A stretch of DNA of 64,000 nucleotides from Mastigias papua (lineage: Eukaryota; Cnidaria; Scyphozoa; Rhizostomeae; Mastigiidae), in contig OZ025278.1 in the NCBI GenBank assembly GCA_964019165.1, forward strand, positions 12,526,786-12,590,785, given 5' to 3'. Under the pieces are notes generated by a model. The model was not told the DNA's origin, did not search any database, and worked only from the letters and a program-made list of their open reading frames with translations. The position numbers and the translations under genes were made by a program. This document shows, piece by piece, positions 60,722 through 64,000 of this stretch (the first letter of the stretch is position 1; every line of letters starts with the position of its first letter).

Positions 60722-63121
60722 TTAAAGATACCCGTATACTATATTACGATGTTTTGAATAGTGCGTGAAAATAAAGTTACAAATTACATTTCATCTAATA
60801 CTGATACATTTTGAAATAAAATTATTGTATTTTACTCACATCAATAATTAAGTAAGCTGGTCCTTCCAACGATTAGAAAACAGCTTGGGGAAATACAGCA
60901 ACATTGGGGTTTTACGTCCTTACTTGGTATACCCGATTTATTCGGTAAGTTTACAAGATACTAAGTTCAATACGTTACTTCGGGCCTCAAGAATGCTACG
61001 AAGTTAGAAACAACACCTAAGCTTTTTCAAATATATTTATAATTGTCTACTAAAAATTTTTCTTTACGAATGACAAATGATCAAAATAATAAAGAAAGGA
61101 GATAGTCCCAAATGGCAGGAAGTCACATCAAACACATAGATGACTTCAGATCAGGGGGATCTCTACATCAAGGGTGCTGGGGTGTGATACTCCCCTGGAA
61201 AATGGTTCGGTCGACAAATCGACAGGAAAGCTAAGTCAGCCAGCAAAACCCTTAGGTAGCTTACACACGCAAATTTATGATTTTGAATCCAGTTGGAAAA
61301 CCAAATCAGCTACACCCCTGTCCCGAAATTCTGCTTCAAATAAAAGAGAAAATAAAGAAAGGAGCTTAGACTACTCAACACTTCTTAGAACACCTACTGG
61401 GTCCTTAGAATATCACAGAACTTTGTTCCCAGTCTAATGACAAGAAGTTGTACCCCATACCGAATGGAAGTGACAGATACAGCGTGAATTCCAACCGTGA
61501 AACAGCCAAAACAAACACATCATTACACAGAAATTTTGCAAGCATCTATTGAATTATATGCCCAATGAGGTTATCAGTCAAATTGATTCAACGTGCATGG
61601 TCTTGCTTGATCATTTCCTCGCGTATGAAACCACTTATTCATCACTAACAGAGACAAAAACATCATATTAAGAGTGAATACACCCAAATTTCCCTCGAAA
61701 CTAGAATGCATGCATACCACAACAGCTTGTGGTGTATTACACGGATACGTTTTTTAAATTAAATAAAACTGAATTGAACTGAACTGAAAAAAGAAGAAAC
61801 CGGTCTATGAGAAATCTGATACTAAACAACCGAAAATTTAAGAAACTTTCAGAACTATAAGGAAATAGCTAAGAAACTTTCGAAATTTCTGTGCCATCTT
61901 TCACAGTTTCGGGAAAACACAGTTTTCCTCCAATGATCTTAAAGTGTCCACTACAATAGAGTTTTTGTGCCTAAAAGCCAATAAGCCTTATGCATACTAC
62001 AAAAGGCAATGTTTTTTACGGCTTGCTTTTGTTTTATTACAAATTTTGTCAGTAAATTAAGAAACTTTTAAGAAGCTCTCCGAACTAAAATGTGGCCAGA
62101 AATCAAGAAACTTTCACTACTAGGTTTTGAGCCAAGTTTTCTTACAAAAAACGTGCATGTCCGAATAAACAGGTTGTTTACGTGACAGGGGCGCTGGTGG
62201 TATTGGGGGGGGGTATGTAGTTTGGTTTTGATTAGCGGAGCTAGGTAACAAATAAAGTAGAGTATAGGCTTTCTAATGTAGTTAAAAAGTAAACAAGAGT
62301 ACAAGATTGGATAACAGAAGGAGACATACTAGAAAATCAAACGTTGAAAGATCAAAACATTTGTTGGACATAGCAGTGTGATTAAAGACAACATTTCACG
62401 AGTCCACAAAATAGCTTTAAAGCAAAACTATTCAACAGCACACAACATTCTAAGCGTTCCGACAATCCTCACATCCCTTTACTCACTCTCTCCAAGAAAA
62501 ACTAAAGCTAATCCCTAAAAATAAATTCAACGTCAAATTCACAGAGAATGAGCAAAACAACGCGTCCAAACCTCTTGGGACCTACATAAAGTAGTCTGTT
62601 AGACATAATACAAGCTAGAGCCAGAAAGAAAAGCGAAGTGTGTAAAACAAACCAGAGATTACGAGAAACTCATCCCTCTCCTTTCACCAATTCTAATACC
62701 TCTTAACCCAGTTAGGCTGTAATCTGCTAGAGCAGTTAGAAGACGGATTTTGGTAACTGACCAGAGGAGGCCTTAAACAATTGCTGCAGATAAGCCCTAA
62801 GAAAACATCTCCTCTCAGTTTGATTTTTGCTTATCCTCAGTTTCATTGGCAAGTTTAGAGAATGACAACAATTGTATATAAACGCTCTGTCAAAGTTTAA
62901 TTCGTATTTCAAGATTGCAAATCTGTTGATCCTTCAAGACTTGCAAAATCAAAAAACTAAGAAGGAAACTTCGAATCAAAAATAATCTCTACCCATTAAA
63001 ATATTCATATTTGGTTGAGTTCAAGACTGGTATACTAACCCAAGCGAGTATAGTATAGGTAAAAGAAAAAGACAGACCTAAGGAAGCACAAAGCGGTTAA
63101 ATAAATAAAAACATACCCCAT
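60722..63121. other. Non-coding stretch with retroelement tail
   Basis: No convincing gene. 61754-61789 (TAAATAAAACTGAATTGAAC and further ACTGAA units) looks like a LINE or SINE 3' tail. 62130-62153 (TTTTCTTACAAAAAACGTGC) looks like one end of a TACACG-family element without an evident partner. The open frame at 61174-61437 (87 residues) is Ser/Thr-rich and unrecognised. Confidence 0.4.
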
Positions 63122-63349
63122 TTGGAACCTGAGATAACAGGGCACGATGAATGCTCAGTTCTCCAGTCACCAGTGTTGTTACGGTGTAAGTTGTACCAAA
63201 ATGCGGCATCTCCCTACAATACAAACATATCATTTTCTAAAAGTGGCAGTCAACATCAAATCTCTTTTCAGAAGAACTCTGGAAAAATCAATTGCTGCAA
63301 CAGAATTTACAATAGCTTTTCACATTTGAAAAGAAACAAATTATTTTAG
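63122..63349 (+). pseudogene. Possible THAP-like zinc-finger fragment
   Basis: Overlapping plus-strand frames suggest a decayed coding segment. One reads SSHQCCYGVSCTKM...TYHFLKVAVNIKSLFRR, whose C-C-x-x-x-x-C-T and following Y-H-F spacing vaguely recall a THAP domain (C-x2-4-C, then FHxFP). The neighbouring frame continues similar residues, which would require a frameshift. Weak evidence; chance resemblance is possible. Confidence 0.2.
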
Positions 63350-63513
63350 ATAGGAATAAACACTGCATCAGGTTTACTCTGACATCTAAAGAACATCAAG
63401 ATAACAGAAAAAATAAAATAAATAAAATGTTCACACAGGTTTAATAGTAAAGTTGTAAATAGCTTTATTTCTTTTCAACAGTACAAAAGGTGGGTTCGGG
63501 AATATCAAGGTAG

Positions 63514-63680
63514 TGTTGCGATTTAAAGGGTTCTCAGAGAAAGACTCAGTAATGGCAACGTCTTTATTCCATCTCAAACAACTACAACTAACTAAAAAGT
63601 GTAACAACGTTTGTTAAGAAGCTTCTGTTGGCTGCATTCCAATATATATATAAAGGGTTGCCGCTATGCCAATCACAACA
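63514..63680 (-). mobile_element. 3' LTR of a Ty3/gypsy retrotransposon
   Basis: A short 167-base LTR, read on the minus strand from TGTTGTGATT to AATCGCAACA: canonical TG...CA ends with a 10-base imperfect inverted repeat. It contains a TATATATATAT box and an AATAAAG polyadenylation signal. The polymerase frame ends just upstream, with a purine tract abutting its start. Confidence 0.85.
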
Positions 63681-63697
63681 CCATCCCCCCATTAAAT
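63681..63697 (-). promoter_or_regulatory. Polypurine tract of the Ty3/gypsy element
   Basis: On the minus strand AATGGGGGGATGG directly precedes the LTR's TGTTG, in the position and composition expected of the plus-strand priming tract. Confidence 0.8.
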
Positions 63698-64000
63698 CTA
63701 GTGGGTTACGAAGTCTCCAAACCGCAAAGGGGGGTTTATATTTTGCCTCAATCTAGGTGGTCGATGTAGAGGGCCGGTTTGATTTTCTGGTACTTCCTCC
63801 CTGGGCATGGTGGTGAGCTCTATTTCCTCTGCTTCCCGGACTGGACAATGTGGTTCCCCCTTGTTGAATGGGATTGTGCAAGATTTTACCTGATTGTGGT
63901 GCACCACGATGTCTTTCCCTGCTTTAGAACGCAATTTGTAGTTGACACCTTGATGAGAAATAAGTTTATATGGCCCAATCCACCTCCCCCCAAATTTCCA
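63698..64000 (-). CDS. Ty3/gypsy pol polyprotein, C-terminal end (partial)
   Basis: The minus-strand frame is open from the window edge to TAG at 63698, ~100 residues. It begins in the integrase C-terminal region (GGRWIGPYKLISHQGVNYKL, then KDIVVHHNQVK), a hallmark of gypsy elements, and ends in a Pro/Arg-rich tail (HRPPRLRQNINPPLRFGDFV) like those of animal gypsy pol proteins. No stop or frameshift in the visible part. The rest of the element and its 5' LTR lie beyond the window, so activity cannot be judged. Confidence 0.88.
   Translation of the reverse strand, partial: WKFGGRWIGPYKLISHQGVNYKLRSKAGKDIVVHHNQVKSCTIPFNKGEPHCPVREAEEIELTTMPREEVPENQTGPLHRPPRLRQNINPPLRFGDFVTH

Noticed and set aside
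61174..61437. An 87-residue Ser/Thr-rich frame beginning near a CACCCC-like patch
   Set aside because: No homology, no promoter or splice context; it lies upstream of a retroelement tail and is probably repeat-derived.

Overview
The window is animal nuclear DNA. It is AT-rich, with intron-containing genes, GT-AG splice sites, CCAAT-type promoter motifs and many transposable-element remnants. The gene set (RNF19-type RBR ligase, TMEM205, SWSAP1, TECR-like reductase, bHLH factor) is metazoan. The mix of compact genes, several LINE types, a Ty3/gypsy element, hAT-like miniature elements and long (TA)n arrays suggests a non-vertebrate marine animal. A cnidarian is my best guess, but nothing here proves it.

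Layout. 178-12783 (minus): a giant coiled-coil protein of about 3,390 residues, encoded by one 9.8 kb exon plus a short terminal exon. 12784-17882: mostly non-coding, with a miniature transposon. 17883-18608 (plus): a single-exon TECR-like enoyl-CoA reductase. 20399-23361 (minus): a three-exon SWSAP1-like RAD51-paralogue ATPase, head-to-head with a TMEM205 gene at 23789-26446 (plus). A second TMEM205 gene at 27838-30534 (minus) faces the first tail-to-tail. 30535-34571: repeats only. 34572-40653 (minus): an RNF19-type RBR E3 ligase of at least four coding exons, with LINE 3' ends in its third intron. 40654-54577: a repeat-rich gene desert with an R4/Dong-like LINE relic, a second 5'-truncated LINE, a hAT-like miniature element and a 2.3 kb element with long terminal inverted repeats. 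54578-55342 (plus): a single-exon bHLH transcription factor. 55343-64000: repeats, including a palindrome with hammerhead-like cores between two (TA)n arrays, and the 3' end of a Ty3/gypsy retrotransposon at the right edge.

The genes do not form a pathway. The real local relationships are the inverted TMEM205 pair, with matching intron positions and phases, and the probable bidirectional promoter shared by SWSAP1 and the first TMEM205 copy. Exon joins were worked out by hand from splice consensus, reading frame and family resemblance. They have not been tested against transcripts.
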